Source: Acidaminobacter sp964416305 (GTDB lineage Bacteria; Bacillota; Clostridia; Peptostreptococcales; Acidaminobacteraceae). From it: DNA of 64,000 bases. Within the stretch, counting starts at the first letter, position 1. Each line of letters starts with the position of its first letter. The stretch covers positions 1 through 64,000 of the forward strand of contig CAYQDM010000015.1 of assembly GCA_964416305.1 (NCBI GenBank), in the 5' to 3' direction. Of this stretch, positions 50,826 to 61,066 are shown piece by piece. A program made the translations under genes and the position numbers. The notes below the pieces were generated by a model. It did no database searches, had not been told where the DNA came from, and saw only the letters and a program-made list of their open reading frames with translations.

Positions 50826-52736
50826 TTATAGCACTTCCGTAAACAGATTGTGGCGGTAATCAAGATATAGCGCCTTCAGCTGCGTCATCTTGGCCATCAT
50901 TTCCACCTGCAGCTCACTCGCTGCCTCATAGTCCGCCGCAGACATAGCTTGTTTGATTCTGGAAAACAACGCTCTTTTGTCGAGACTGTTTTTCATCAGT
51001 TCATTCCTCAGCGATCGAATTTTTTCCCAGTTGACAATATCGAGATCCGTGACTTCCTCAATGTCATGCAGCTTGACATATTTGCGGATGAGATCTTCAT
51101 TCGCCGGAATGACGCGGTTCGTCAGCTCAGAGACCCACTGACTCAGAATCGTGGCTTGGTAGGATTCGATAATCGCCGCCGGGAAAACATCCCCCCGCGT
51201 CAACACTTTCACTTTTCCATTGCTGCGTTCAAAAGCGCCGAGATTCTCCCACACTGTCCTCGGCGGAATCCCGAAGAGTTTGCTGCGTTCTTCTGCGGAG
51301 TAGTGTTCAAAGACATCCTCTTCGCTTCTGTAGGCTCTGTCTTTTTCGAGATATCCCGCCTCTTCTCCGTACGCCTTCGACATTTCTTTTTCGAGATCCG
51401 CTTCAGACAACTTCGCGTTCAGGACGTACAGCACGCCGTCAAGCATTGCCTGATAGGCCGCAGCACCTAACAAGTAGGTGTTGGACAAAGGATTTGGCGC
51501 CCTGAGCTCAAAGCGCGTCGCGAACGGATTCTCGGTATCCCGCACCAATCCAATCAGGACCGTTCTGTTCCTTGCCGGCATTTCAGGGGTGTGGCCTACG
51601 GATGCCACGGTACAGACCGGCGCTTCAAAGCCCGGCTTAAGTCGGTTGAAGGCATCGTTGGATGAGGTAACAAACGGATTGACGACCTCATAATTCTTCA
51701 AAACGCCCATCAGCGCACCCCAGCCAAAGGCATTCATATAGGATTTTTTCATGTCCTTTGGCGCAAAGAGATTAAGACGCCTTCCCGAAGTCAGCTTCAC
51801 CGCGATCCCAAGGTGATGGTGCTCGCCATTGCCCGCGACGCCCTCAATAGGCTTCGCTCTGAAGGTCACCTTGAGGCCATGTCGGAAAAAGACTTCCTGA
51901 ATAATTTCACGGGCGAACAATTCGTTGTCCGCAGATTGAAGGGCCTCATCATATTTCCAGTCGATTTCAAGCTGCTCCATGATGTGGGAAAATTGTCCCT
52001 CGCCGGCGAGCTGAGCCGGTATGCCCCCGACCTCTTTGTGGCCCATTTCAGCACCAAAACCCATTCTGTCAAGACTGATCAGCGCCTGCTCCATGGCAGT
52101 TCTCACCGGTCCGACCGTTCGCTTCCAGTATTGCTCTTTCAGCGTCTGGGAAGCGCTGAGTTTTTCAGTGTCCGACTTCTGATTTGGTGTTTTGACCCAA
52201 AATTCGAGCTCCGTCGCCATGGTCATAATGACTTCCGCCACCTGCTCCTCCGCCTTGATATTAAGAACTTCACGGGCATAGGCGTTCGAGTTCAGCTCGT
52301 TTTTAAGGGTTTCCTTGAAATAGTCCGTTGAGCGCTTCAAAATTGACCGTGAGCAGACCGCAATGCCGTCGTGATAGAGGTAAGCCGGAATCACCAGGGT
52401 GCCCACGGGCTTTTGTGTTTCAGGGTCACGGTGAGACACGTTGTAATCGACAATCCATTTGACGGATAAGTCCGGAATCAGATCGACTTTAGCATTGTTG
52501 ATTTCCGCAATTTTGGGCAAATAGACACTGGAGCCGTCCGTCTGGGCGCCCGTCTTCAGGAAGCCTTCGACGTCTTCCAGCATCAGCTGTATCGGAATTT
52601 TCTCGTCTGTACTGTTGTTTCCAAGATCCACTGCCATCAGGGAAACAAATTTGATCTGCGGATTGCTTTCCAGCAGCTGCTTGATGGCAGCCGCATCATG
52701 CTGGTCATCGGGAATCACGTGAAGTAAGTTGTACAT
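50826..52736 (-). CDS. glnA: Glutamine synthetase, long form
   Basis: This 636-aa glutamine synthetase makes glutamine from glutamate, ammonia and ATP. It has the beta-grasp entry LMLEDVEGFLKTGAQTDGSS near 56, catalytic-barrel segments ATELEFWVKT, NGEHHHLGIAVK (ammonia/metal site) and the RFELRAPNPLSNTYLLGAAAYQAMLDG block near 425. It is some 170-190 residues longer than classical GSI, with an added C-terminal helical region (about 520-636), and does not look like the 700-aa GSIII. The ATG at 52736 follows GGAGGTGTCTT. Lying between the tRNA-amidation operon and glutamate synthase, it fits nitrogen assimilation. I am sure of the family, less so of the subclass. Confidence 0.88.
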   Translation of the reverse strand: MYNLLHVIPDDQHDAAAIKQLLESNPQIKFVSLMAVDLGNNSTDEKIPIQLMLEDVEGFLKTGAQTDGSSVYLPKIAEINNAKVDLIPDLSVKWIVDYNVSHRDPETQKPVGTLVIPAYLYHDGIAVCSRSILKRSTDYFKETLKNELNSNAYAREVLNIKAEEQVAEVIMTMATELEFWVKTPNQKSDTEKLSASQTLKEQYWKRTVGPVRTAMEQALISLDRMGFGAEMGHKEVGGIPAQLAGEGQFSHIMEQLEIDWKYDEALQSADNELFAREIIQEVFFRHGLKVTFRAKPIEGVAGNGEHHHLGIAVKLTSGRRLNLFAPKDMKKSYMNAFGWGALMGVLKNYEVVNPFVTSSNDAFNRLKPGFEAPVCTVASVGHTPEMPARNRTVLIGLVRDTENPFATRFELRAPNPLSNTYLLGAAAYQAMLDGVLYVLNAKLSEADLEKEMSKAYGEEAGYLEKDRAYRSEEDVFEHYSAEERSKLFGIPPRTVWENLGAFERSNGKVKVLTRGDVFPAAIIESYQATILSQWVSELTNRVIPANEDLIRKYVKLHDIEEVTDLDIVNWEKIRSLRNELMKNSLDKRALFSRIKQAMSAADYEAASELQVEMMAKMTQLKALYLDYRHNLFTEVL

Positions 52737-52823
52737 AAGACACCTCCAAAAGTTTTTGAGTTTCATGCCTGCAGGAACCGTACATTGTCTGCCTCGCAGG
52801 CCCTAAAAAGAAAGACTATTTTT

Positions 52824-52871
52824 GCCGATGGTCGCGGTTTCAGACCCTTTGTCGCAAATACGACCATCGGC
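52824..52871. repeat. Inverted pair GCCGATGGTCG / CGACCATCGGC
   Basis: Exact 11-base arms at 52824-52834 and 52861-52871, separated by 26 bases, lie between the glnA start and the gltD stop. The hairpin may end the gltBD transcript, although no T run follows on the minus strand. Confidence 0.65.
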
Positions 52872-52888
52872 CAACTCGCTTAAAATCT

Positions 52889-54361
52889 TTACAAATTGCT
52901 GGAGCCCATCAGATAACGGTCGACTTCTGCCGCGACCTGACGGCCTTCGCTGATCGCCCAAACCACCAAGGACTGTCCCCGGCGCATATCCCCCGCTGCG
53001 AAGATTCCTTCCACATTCGTGGCGTAGGAATCACCGGCAGTCTTGACATTAGTTCTTGGATCCCGCAAGATCCCCAGCTGATTGAGCAGTTGATCCTCAG
53101 GACCAAGGAATCCCATAGCCAGCAGCACTAAATCCGCCGGCCAAATTTTTTCACTGCCGGTCACCTCCCGGGCCACCACTCTGCCGTGATCGTCCTGAAC
53201 CCATTCCACGGCGACAGTATGAACCTCTTTAACATGACCTTGGTCGTCCCCGACGAATTTTTTCGCGGTAATATTGTAACAGCGGGGGTCGGACCCGTAT
53301 AACGCAATGGCTTCTTCCTGGCCATAGTCCGTCTTCAGGACTCTGGGAAACTGCGGCCAAGGATTCTCAGGCAACCGCTCAGTCGGCGGTTTTGGCATAA
53401 TCTCGAGCTGATGGACACTGGTGCAGCCATGGCGAATGGACGTGCCAACGCAATCCGTACCGGTATCACCACCGCCTATGACAATGACTTTTTTACCCTC
53501 TGCGGAGATTGGCGCGCCACTGCCGTCCAGCAGATATTTGGTGTTGGCACCCAGAAACTCAATGGCAAAATGCACGCCTTTCAAAGCTCTGTTTTCCGCC
53601 ATGATGTCTCGAGGCTTGGTCGCGCCGCCGCAAAGGACTATGGCATCAAATTCAGACTTAAGCTTGCCGGCAGAGTAATCTTTGCCCACTTCACAGCTTG
53701 TGACAAATTCCACCCCTTCGGCCGTCATCAGATCCACGCGCGCCTGTACTACTTTCTTGTCCAGTTTCATATTTGGGATGCCATACATCAAAAGACCGCC
53801 AACTCTGTCCGACCGTTCAAAGAGTGTCACACTGTGTCCCGCCTGGTTCAGTTGGTCTGCGGCAGCCAGACCCGCCGGTCCGGAACCCACCACAGCGACT
53901 TTATAGCCTGTCCGCTTTGACGGCGGATTGGGCCTCAGCCAGCCGGCCTCAACTGCCTTATCAGCGATCGCGCACTCAATGGTCTTAATCGCGACCGGTT
54001 CAATGGCCAGCCCGGCTGTACAAGCACCCTCACACGGTGACGGACAGACGCGGCCTGTAAATTCAGGAAAATTGTTTGTTTTTCTCAGTCGGCTCCAAGC
54101 GGCTTTCCAAAGCCCTCTGTAGATCAAATCATTCCATTCCGGCATCAGGTTGTGAAGCGGACATCCCGATACCATACCCGCCAGCATCATGCCGGTATGA
54201 CAGAATGGCACGCCGCAGTCCATACACCTTGATCCCTGTCGTTTCAATTCCTCTTCCGGCAAATGGAGGTGAAACTCCCCCCAGTCCTTGATGCGCTCCA
54301 GCGGCTCCCGGTCTGCGGGAAGCTGACGCGCGCAGTCTATAAATCCAGTCGGCTTGCCCAT
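52889..54361 (-). CDS. gltD: Glutamate synthase small subunit
   Basis: This 490-aa flavoprotein passes electrons from NAD(P)H to the large subunit. The N-terminal domain holds two Fe-S cysteine groups (CMDCGVPFC and GRVCPSPCEGAC). Then come the FAD site VAVVGSGPAGLAAADQL near 153 and a second dinucleotide site KVIVIGGGDTGTDCVG near 288. FAAGDMRRGQSLVVWAISEGRQ near 460 is the family end. The second ATG (54361) is preferred because GAGGAGG then sits six bases upstream. It lies 12 bases after gltB. Confidence 0.95.
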   Translation of the reverse strand: MGKPTGFIDCARQLPADREPLERIKDWGEFHLHLPEEELKRQGSRCMDCGVPFCHTGMMLAGMVSGCPLHNLMPEWNDLIYRGLWKAAWSRLRKTNNFPEFTGRVCPSPCEGACTAGLAIEPVAIKTIECAIADKAVEAGWLRPNPPSKRTGYKVAVVGSGPAGLAAADQLNQAGHSVTLFERSDRVGGLLMYGIPNMKLDKKVVQARVDLMTAEGVEFVTSCEVGKDYSAGKLKSEFDAIVLCGGATKPRDIMAENRALKGVHFAIEFLGANTKYLLDGSGAPISAEGKKVIVIGGGDTGTDCVGTSIRHGCTSVHQLEIMPKPPTERLPENPWPQFPRVLKTDYGQEEAIALYGSDPRCYNITAKKFVGDDQGHVKEVHTVAVEWVQDDHGRVVAREVTGSEKIWPADLVLLAMGFLGPEDQLLNQLGILRDPRTNVKTAGDSYATNVEGIFAAGDMRRGQSLVVWAISEGRQVAAEVDRYLMGSSNL

Positions 54362-54373
54362 GCTCATCCTCCT

Positions 54374-57300
54374 CTAGTGTTTGCCATTTGTCGCGTGACT
54401 GTCCCTGTTCTGCTCAAAGGCTGCCATGATTGCTTCTTCACCGGTGTGACCATCGTCAACAGCGTTCTTGATGGCCTCCTGCATCCGCTTATAATCCACC
54501 GGGATGACTTTAACGATTTGCCCAAGAGTATCAGCCCAATCTCGGATTGCACGCTGCCCAACCCGGCTTCCGGTATAAGCAACATGCTTTTCAATCATAT
54601 TTCTCACATCGCGAATTTCCTCTTCGGATTCAAGGCGTTCCAGCAGTACCATGTCCTGATTCACGCAGCTTATAAACGCGCCATCCCGATCCCATACATA
54701 CGCAATACCGCCGGACATGCCTGCAGCGAAATTTCGACCGGTTTTTCCAAGTACGACGACCCTTCCGCCCGTCATGTATTCACAGCCGTGGTCACCAACG
54801 CCTTCGACCACCGCCTTGACGCCGGAATTTCGCACACAGAACCGTTCGCCCGCTATCCCGCTGATGTACGCTTCCCCGGCCGTACCGCCATATAAATTGA
54901 CATTTCCGGTAATAATATTTTTCTCCGCTTCAAACACGGACTTCGAAGGCGGATACACAATGAGTTTGCCTCCGGACAGTCCCTTGCCAAAATAATCGTT
55001 CGCGTCACCCTCCAGCATGAGCGTCATACCTTTCGGTACAAAAGCACCGAAGCTTTGACCGGCAGAACCTTCGAACTTCAGGACTATGGTATCCTCTTTC
55101 AGCCCGCCCTCGCCGTATCTGCGGGTGACTTCGCTTCCGAGCATGGTGCCGACGACACGGTCTGTGTTCTTGACCTTCAGTTTAGCCTCGACACTTTCGC
55201 CCCGTTCCAGGGCCCGCCGACTCATTGGAATGAGTTCACGGGCGTCCAGTGACTTTTCTAGACCGTGATCTTGCTTTCTGGTGCAGTAACGGTCCACAGA
55301 GTCAGGCACATCCGGCTTATAAAGAAGCGGCTGCAGATCTATTTGCTTTGATTTCCAGTGTTTTACAGCCTCATTGACTTCCAGCAGATCTGTGCGTCCC
55401 ACCATTTCATTTATGGTTTTAAAGCCCAGCTCCGCCATATACTCGCGCATCTCTTGAGCGATAAAGCGCATAAAGTTGACCACATATTCCGGCTTACCCG
55501 AAAATTTCTTTCTCAGCTCCGGATTCTGTGTCGCGACCCCCGTTGGACAGGTATCCAGGTTGCAGACCCGCATCATGACACAGCCCACAACCACCAGCGG
55601 ACCTGTGGCAAAGGTGTATTCTTCCGCACCCAGCAGTGCCGCAATGACGACGTCGCGACCGGTAAGGAGCTTTCCGTCGGTTTCGACGACGATTCGGTCC
55701 CGAAGGCGGTTCAGCAGCAGTGTCTGGTGGGCTTCCGCGACGCCCAGCTCCCACGGCAGTCCCGCATGACGAATGCTGGTTTTTGGCGACGCACCCGTGC
55801 CGCCATCATAACCCGAGATGACGACGACATCCGCGTGGCCTTTGGCAACACCCGCCGCAATAGTGCCAACGCCGACCTCCGAGACCAGTTTGACATTGAT
55901 TCTGGCTTTCGGATTGGCGTTCTTTAAATCGTGGATCAATTCAGCCAAATCTTCTATGGAATAGATATCATGATGCGGTGGCGGCGAAATCAACCCCACA
56001 CCCGCAGTTGTTCGGCGCGCCTTAGCAATCCAAGGAAAGACCTTTCCGCCCGGCAGCTGTCCGCCTTCACCCGGCTTTGCGCCCTGAGCCATTTTAATCT
56101 GCAGCTCATCTGCGTTGACCAGATAATGGCTGTTGACGCCAAATCGTCCCGATGCCACCTGTATGGTTGCGCTGCGCTTCAAGTCACCGTTGGCTTCTTT
56201 CACGAAACGCGCCGGATCCTCTCCGCCTTCGCCGGTGTTGCTTTTCCCGCCGATTCGGTTCATTGCTATGGCCAAAGTCTCATGGGCTTCCTGACTGATA
56301 GAGCCAAAGGACATCGCACCTGTTTTGAATCTTTTAAGGATGGACTCCACCGACTCCACTTCCTCAAGAGGAATTGGCGCAGCAGCTTTGAATTTCAAGA
56401 GTCCCCGTATAGTTTTAAGTTTCTGCGTCTGATCATCCGTAGCTTTTGTAAACTGTTGAAACATCCTGTAGTCGCCCAGACGGCAGGCGGATTGCAGGGT
56501 TGTGATAGACTGCGGATTGTAGAGATGCTCTTCCCCGCCCGAACGCCACTGACTGACCGAACCGCTGTCCAGTGTCAGATCGCGCCCCGGCTGATCATTG
56601 AACGCTCTCCAATGACGCATTTCCACTTCCTTCGCGATCTCCTCAAGACCTATGCCGCCAATCCTGGAAGGTGTCCCTGTAAAATAGCGGTCCACCACTT
56701 CCTGATTGATGCCGACACATTCGAAGATCTGCGCACCACGGTAACCCTGTATGGTTGATATGCCCATCTTGGACAAAATTTTGACGACACCCTTTGTGAT
56801 TCCCTTGTTGAAATTATTGACGGCCTCACCATGGGTGATTCCTTCAAGCAGGCCTTCCTGAAGCATGTCCTCCAGGGTTTCATAGACAAAATAAGGGTTC
56901 ACCGCGCTGACGCCATAGCCAAGCAGCGCCGCGAAGTGGTGCACTTCTCGCGGCTCCGCAGATTCGAGCAGGAGCGTCGACTTGAGGCGTGTGCCAGACT
57001 TTATCAAGTGATGGTGCAGACACGACACCGCGAGGAGCGCTGGAATTGGCGCCTTGGATTTGCTGACCTCCCGGTCGGATAAAATCAGGACATTGGCACC
57101 TGTCGCTATGGCGCGGTCCGCCGCCACACAAAGCCCATCCAGCGCGAGTTTGAGACCGAGGCTGCCTTCGTTGATGCCGAAGACAATAGGGAGGGTCACT
57201 GATTTGAAGCCATCCCGGCGGATGTGCCTGAGCTTCGCCAGCTCCGCGTTGGTGATCACAGGCATGGCCACCTTGATTTGACGGCAGCTGTCCGGTGTCG

Positions 57301-58996
57301 GCTTAAGCAGGTTCTTTTCCGGGCCTATGGTCGTGCTGATCGCCGTCACCAATTCCTCGCGAATGGAGTCAATTGGCGGATTTGTGACCTGGGCGAACAG
57401 TTGTTTAAAGTAGTTGTACAGCAGCTGCGGCTGATCCGAGAGCACCGCAAGAGGCGCGTCGTAACCCATGGAACTCACCGGATCGTCCGCAGCTTTAGCC
57501 AGCGGTTCGATAGTTTTCATCAGTTCCTCATAGGTATAACCAAAAGCGTGCTGACGCTGAAGGAGGGTCTCAAAATTCGTACCGGGCACTTCAGCTGCGT
57601 CCTCTAAATCCTCGAGCTGCATCATATGAGTCTTGAGCCATTCTTGATAAGGAAATTGCGCTGCCATCTCGGTCTTCAAATCTTCGTCGCTGATAATTTT
57701 ACCTTCCTGTGTGTCCACCAACAGCATGCGCCCAGGGCGAATTCTGTCTTTCAAAATGATGTCTTCGGTTGCCAGTTCAATGACGCCCACTTCAGAGGAC
57801 ATCACGATCAGGCCATCCTTAGTCACATAGTAACGCGCCGGTCTGAGACCATTGCGGTCGAGCGAAGCCCCAATATACCTGCCATCTGAAAAGACAATCG
57901 CCGCAGGCCCATCCCAGGGTTCCATCATAAAACTGTGATACTGGTAGAACGCCTTCTTCTCAGGGCTCATGGCTTCATTCTTTTCCCAAGGCTCCGGCAC
58001 CATCATCATCATAGCGTGAGGCATAGACCGGCCTGTCAGCGTCAGAAATTCCAGGCAATTGTCAAACATGGCAGAGTCCGTGCCATTCATGTCCACGACC
58101 GGCATAACTTTGGCCAAATCCTCTCCGAACAATTCCGTTTCACACATGGCTTGTCTTGCGAACATCCAGTTGACATTGCCGCGCACGGTATTGATTTCAC
58201 CGTTGTGAATCATGTAGCGGTTCGGGTGCGCGCGTTCCCAGGACGGGAAGGTATTGGTGCTGTACCGGGAGTGAACCAGCGCGAGAGCGGTTTCCATGAC
58301 AGGGTCTTTTAGCTCGAGAAAATACTTGTCGACCTGGAACGGCGTCAGCATCCCTTTGTAGACTATAGTCCTGGAGGATAAACTCGAAAAGTAGAAGCTG
58401 TCGACCCCCGGCATGCCGGAATGACGAATGGCGTTCTCTGCGCGTTTACGAATGACGTAAAGTTTGCGCTCAACTGCCTTGTCGTCACCTTCTGCCAGCT
58501 TCGTTTTTGTGAGCTCATCCGCTTCTATGAAAACTTGTCTGATGAAGGGTTCGACCGCTTTGGCGCCATTGCCTAGGAGAGTATTGTCCGTTGGAACTGT
58601 CCTCCAGCCCAGAAGCGACAGTCCTTCTTCCGCAACAATTCGCTCCAGGACGCGCTCGCAGGCCAGACGGCGTTCACGGTCCCGCGGGAGGAAAAGCATG
58701 CCCACACCATAATGGCCTTCGGCCGGCAGTGCAATGTTCATTGCCGAGCATTCCTGCGCCATAAACGCATGGGGAATTTGCATCAGGATGCCAGCGCCGT
58801 CGCCGGTGTTCTGCTCAGCACCCTGGCCGCCGCGGTGATCGAGGTTGACCAGCGCTGTCAACGCCTGTCGGATGATGTCGTTGGATTTGTCCCCATTGAT
58901 GTTGGCAATAAACCCTATACCACAGGCATCATGCTCAAACCGCGGGTCATAGAGACCCTGTTTGGAGGGTAAACCGTTGATCAGCATTTCACTCAT
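54374..58996 (-). CDS. gltB: Glutamate synthase large subunit
   Basis: This 1540-aa enzyme makes two glutamates from glutamine and 2-oxoglutarate. Cys25 in HDACGIGFI is the nucleophile of the N-terminal glutaminase domain, uncovered by removal of a short propeptide. A central domain, an FMN barrel (about 850-1200) with the 3Fe-4S cysteines CVMMRVCNLDTCPTG, and the C-terminal beta-helix (GXXGXXXG repeats such as GGTAGEAYISG) follow. Length fits bacterial GltB (about 1500-1530). AAGGAGAG precedes the ATG. It forms an operon with gltD, and an ATTGTATACAAT site lies 270 bases upstream. Confidence 0.96.
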   Translation of the reverse strand: MSEMLINGLPSKQGLYDPRFEHDACGIGFIANINGDKSNDIIRQALTALVNLDHRGGQGAEQNTGDGAGILMQIPHAFMAQECSAMNIALPAEGHYGVGMLFLPRDRERRLACERVLERIVAEEGLSLLGWRTVPTDNTLLGNGAKAVEPFIRQVFIEADELTKTKLAEGDDKAVERKLYVIRKRAENAIRHSGMPGVDSFYFSSLSSRTIVYKGMLTPFQVDKYFLELKDPVMETALALVHSRYSTNTFPSWERAHPNRYMIHNGEINTVRGNVNWMFARQAMCETELFGEDLAKVMPVVDMNGTDSAMFDNCLEFLTLTGRSMPHAMMMMVPEPWEKNEAMSPEKKAFYQYHSFMMEPWDGPAAIVFSDGRYIGASLDRNGLRPARYYVTKDGLIVMSSEVGVIELATEDIILKDRIRPGRMLLVDTQEGKIISDEDLKTEMAAQFPYQEWLKTHMMQLEDLEDAAEVPGTNFETLLQRQHAFGYTYEELMKTIEPLAKAADDPVSSMGYDAPLAVLSDQPQLLYNYFKQLFAQVTNPPIDSIREELVTAISTTIGPEKNLLKPTPDSCRQIKVAMPVITNAELAKLRHIRRDGFKSVTLPIVFGINEGSLGLKLALDGLCVAADRAIATGANVLILSDREVSKSKAPIPALLAVSCLHHHLIKSGTRLKSTLLLESAEPREVHHFAALLGYGVSAVNPYFVYETLEDMLQEGLLEGITHGEAVNNFNKGITKGVVKILSKMGISTIQGYRGAQIFECVGINQEVVDRYFTGTPSRIGGIGLEEIAKEVEMRHWRAFNDQPGRDLTLDSGSVSQWRSGGEEHLYNPQSITTLQSACRLGDYRMFQQFTKATDDQTQKLKTIRGLLKFKAAAPIPLEEVESVESILKRFKTGAMSFGSISQEAHETLAIAMNRIGGKSNTGEGGEDPARFVKEANGDLKRSATIQVASGRFGVNSHYLVNADELQIKMAQGAKPGEGGQLPGGKVFPWIAKARRTTAGVGLISPPPHHDIYSIEDLAELIHDLKNANPKARINVKLVSEVGVGTIAAGVAKGHADVVVISGYDGGTGASPKTSIRHAGLPWELGVAEAHQTLLLNRLRDRIVVETDGKLLTGRDVVIAALLGAEEYTFATGPLVVVGCVMMRVCNLDTCPTGVATQNPELRKKFSGKPEYVVNFMRFIAQEMREYMAELGFKTINEMVGRTDLLEVNEAVKHWKSKQIDLQPLLYKPDVPDSVDRYCTRKQDHGLEKSLDARELIPMSRRALERGESVEAKLKVKNTDRVVGTMLGSEVTRRYGEGGLKEDTIVLKFEGSAGQSFGAFVPKGMTLMLEGDANDYFGKGLSGGKLIVYPPSKSVFEAEKNIITGNVNLYGGTAGEAYISGIAGERFCVRNSGVKAVVEGVGDHGCEYMTGGRVVVLGKTGRNFAAGMSGGIAYVWDRDGAFISCVNQDMVLLERLESEEEIRDVRNMIEKHVAYTGSRVGQRAIRDWADTLGQIVKVIPVDYKRMQEAIKNAVDDGHTGEEAIMAAFEQNRDSHATNGKH

Positions 58997-59266
58997 TTCA
59001 TTCTCTCCTTTCCAAGATCCCTTTTATGGTTTGAGCGATAGTTCGGTTCGAATGTTTACATAATGACACAACAGGTGATTATTCTTTCAGTTTGCATCAA
59101 ATTCTGTACATTCTTTATTGCATTTTTTTGTTGGATTGTAAGTAATCATTACCAGAATACTATTTTTAAATATCGAACAACTGTGCATATTTAAAAATAA
59201 CTTGTCGCTATTCTATACCAGGTCTTTACGTTATGCAATAGTCCTCAAACAACTATTTTTGGTATG

Positions 59267-59278
59267 ATTGTATACAAT
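59267..59278. promoter_or_regulatory. Putative operator ATTGTATACAAT upstream of gltB
   Basis: A perfect palindrome identical over 12 bases to the one at 16287 upstream of amtB. A second related sequence TTGTATTTTTATACAC lies at about 59399-59414, paralleling the pair at amtB. The 843-base AT-rich spacer 58997-59839 has no gene; its other element is the terminator at 59549. Confidence 0.55.
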
Positions 59279-59548
59279 TGTTTTAGAAAATCATGTTTTT
59301 AAATACGTTCAATTGTGTATATTTCACAAATTAAGTCATCGAGTCAATTATTTCAGCCAATTTATATAACGCAAACGATTATGACAATAATTCACATTTT
59401 GTATTTTTATACACTTGCCCAACTTTAAACCCAGCCCCATCCCGCTGATCTTTCACGTGAGTTTATAAAATTGTCCGAATTGAGTTCCAGCAAGTTATCG
59501 TAAGCATTCCGTCATATTCTTTGATAAGAGTAATCCAGATCAAAAAAA

Positions 59549-59598
59549 ATTGGGGAAAGGCACAAATTTTACTCTGTGTCTTTCCCCAATTCATTTTT
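59549..59598. terminator. Terminator of the M20 amidohydrolase transcript
   Basis: ATTGGGGAAAGGCACA pairs with TGTGTCTTTCCCCAAT (one mismatch) around ten bases, flanked by A8 on the left and T7 on the right, so it can work on both strands. It lies about 240 bases past the M20 gene. Confidence 0.85.
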
Positions 59599-59839
59599 TT
59601 CGCCGAAGTCCTCCGGCGGACGTTCATTTTATAATAAAATTCAATTCCGTTCATTTAAAAACACTTGAGCATTTTTAACAGTAGATTGACCTCATTAATC
59701 CAAATAGACGAACGATAAATACAATAATCGCCTTTGATGTTCAGGTAGTTTTTTTGAACCATTGTCAAATATTTTTACTTCTCGGGTCCTAAAACACACC
59801 TATTATTTCGGCCGGTCATCTTCCAGCAGTTTAAACATG

Positions 59840-61066
59840 CTATTTTGATTTAGCCGCGAGCCACTCTGCCGCACAGTTCGCATAAATGGCAGCCCCTGTC
59901 GCAAAAACAGATTCATCCAGCACCATGTTCGGATTATGCATTGGGAACGCACCAGGTTTTCCTGCACCGAGCATAAGGAAGAGGCCGGGCACAAGATCGC
60001 TGACGTAGCTGAAGTCCTCAGAGCCAGGGAGTGGTTTCGCGACTTCGACAACCTTTTCTGAGCCCGCCGCTTCTTGAACGAAAGGCAATAAAACGTTACA
60101 CAGGTCAGCGTTGTTGTAAGTTGAAGGTGTAGCGAACTTCACCATGTCATACTCTCCACGCCACGCCTTTACATAATGGTCGATCATCTCCGGTACTCTT
60201 TGCAACATATGCGTCCTGGCCTCTCTATTGTAGGACCTGATGCCGACCTGCAGCTCAGCGGTGTCCGGAATGATATTTGCTGCGGAGCCGCCAGCGGCCT
60301 TGCCCGCCGTCACTATGACGGTTTCCTGAGGATCAACTTCACGACCCGGGAGCAGATTCAGCGCCGTATACAGCTGTGTCATAATCATGTTCGGGTCCAC
60401 AGCTTTATGCGGCATGGAGCTGTGGCCGCCTTTGCCTTTGATTTTCAGCATGTAGGTATCCATGGCAGCCGAGGCAATCCCTTTGACATACCGCACCTGA
60501 CCCGCCTCAATGTCCGACATGACGTGTATGGCGAGCGCCGCGTCGACTTTTGGATTTTCCATGAGTCCGGCATCAATCATCAGCTTTGACCCATACCCAA
60601 GCTCCTCGCCCGGTTGAAACATAAGTTTTACAGTGCCCTTCAATTCGGATTCCATGGATTTGAGGATCCTGGCCGCTCCGAGGAGCATGGCGGCATGGCT
60701 GTCGTGGCCGCAAGTGTGCGCAAAATTGTTTTGGGAAGCGAAGGATAGTCCCGAGGTTTCCTTCATAGGCAGCGCGTCCATGTCACTTCTAAGCAGAATG
60801 CAGGGCTCGCCCTGTCCAATTGTCGCCGTAATCCCGGTGCAATAAGCCATATCCGGAAAACCTGCTGAATGAAATTTTTCACGGATTTCCTGCGCCACCG
60901 GTCCGCCGCAATCCTTAGGTTCGATCCCAATTTCTCTCAACTGTTTTTTAATGTATGCCGCTGTTGCAGGGAGATCGAAACCAATCTCAGGGATTTGATG
61001 CAGCGCATGTCTGTTTTCAATAATCTTGCTCTCGACTGCCTTGGCAGCTTCCATAATACCTTTCAT
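59840..61066 (-). CDS. M20-family amidohydrolase (IAA-amino-acid hydrolase-like)
   Basis: This 408-aa dinuclear zinc amidohydrolase of the M20D group (hippurate, N-acyl amino acid or indoleacetyl-amino-acid hydrolases) has metal motifs HTCGHDSHAAMLLGAARIL near 94-112, the FQPGEELGYGSKLMIDAGLM stretch near 126 and PGSEDFSYVSDLVPG near 345. GKGGHSSMPHKAVDPN near 190 marks the dimerisation domain. It would release an amino acid from an N-acyl conjugate. The ATG at 61066 follows AGGAGGCCTGCATC. Its neighbour hutH also degrades amino acids. Confidence 0.9.
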   Translation of the reverse strand: MKGIMEAAKAVESKIIENRHALHQIPEIGFDLPATAAYIKKQLREIGIEPKDCGGPVAQEIREKFHSAGFPDMAYCTGITATIGQGEPCILLRSDMDALPMKETSGLSFASQNNFAHTCGHDSHAAMLLGAARILKSMESELKGTVKLMFQPGEELGYGSKLMIDAGLMENPKVDAALAIHVMSDIEAGQVRYVKGIASAAMDTYMLKIKGKGGHSSMPHKAVDPNMIMTQLYTALNLLPGREVDPQETVIVTAGKAAGGSAANIIPDTAELQVGIRSYNREARTHMLQRVPEMIDHYVKAWRGEYDMVKFATPSTYNNADLCNVLLPFVQEAAGSEKVVEVAKPLPGSEDFSYVSDLVPGLFLMLGAGKPGAFPMHNPNMVLDESVFATGAAIYANCAAEWLAAKSK

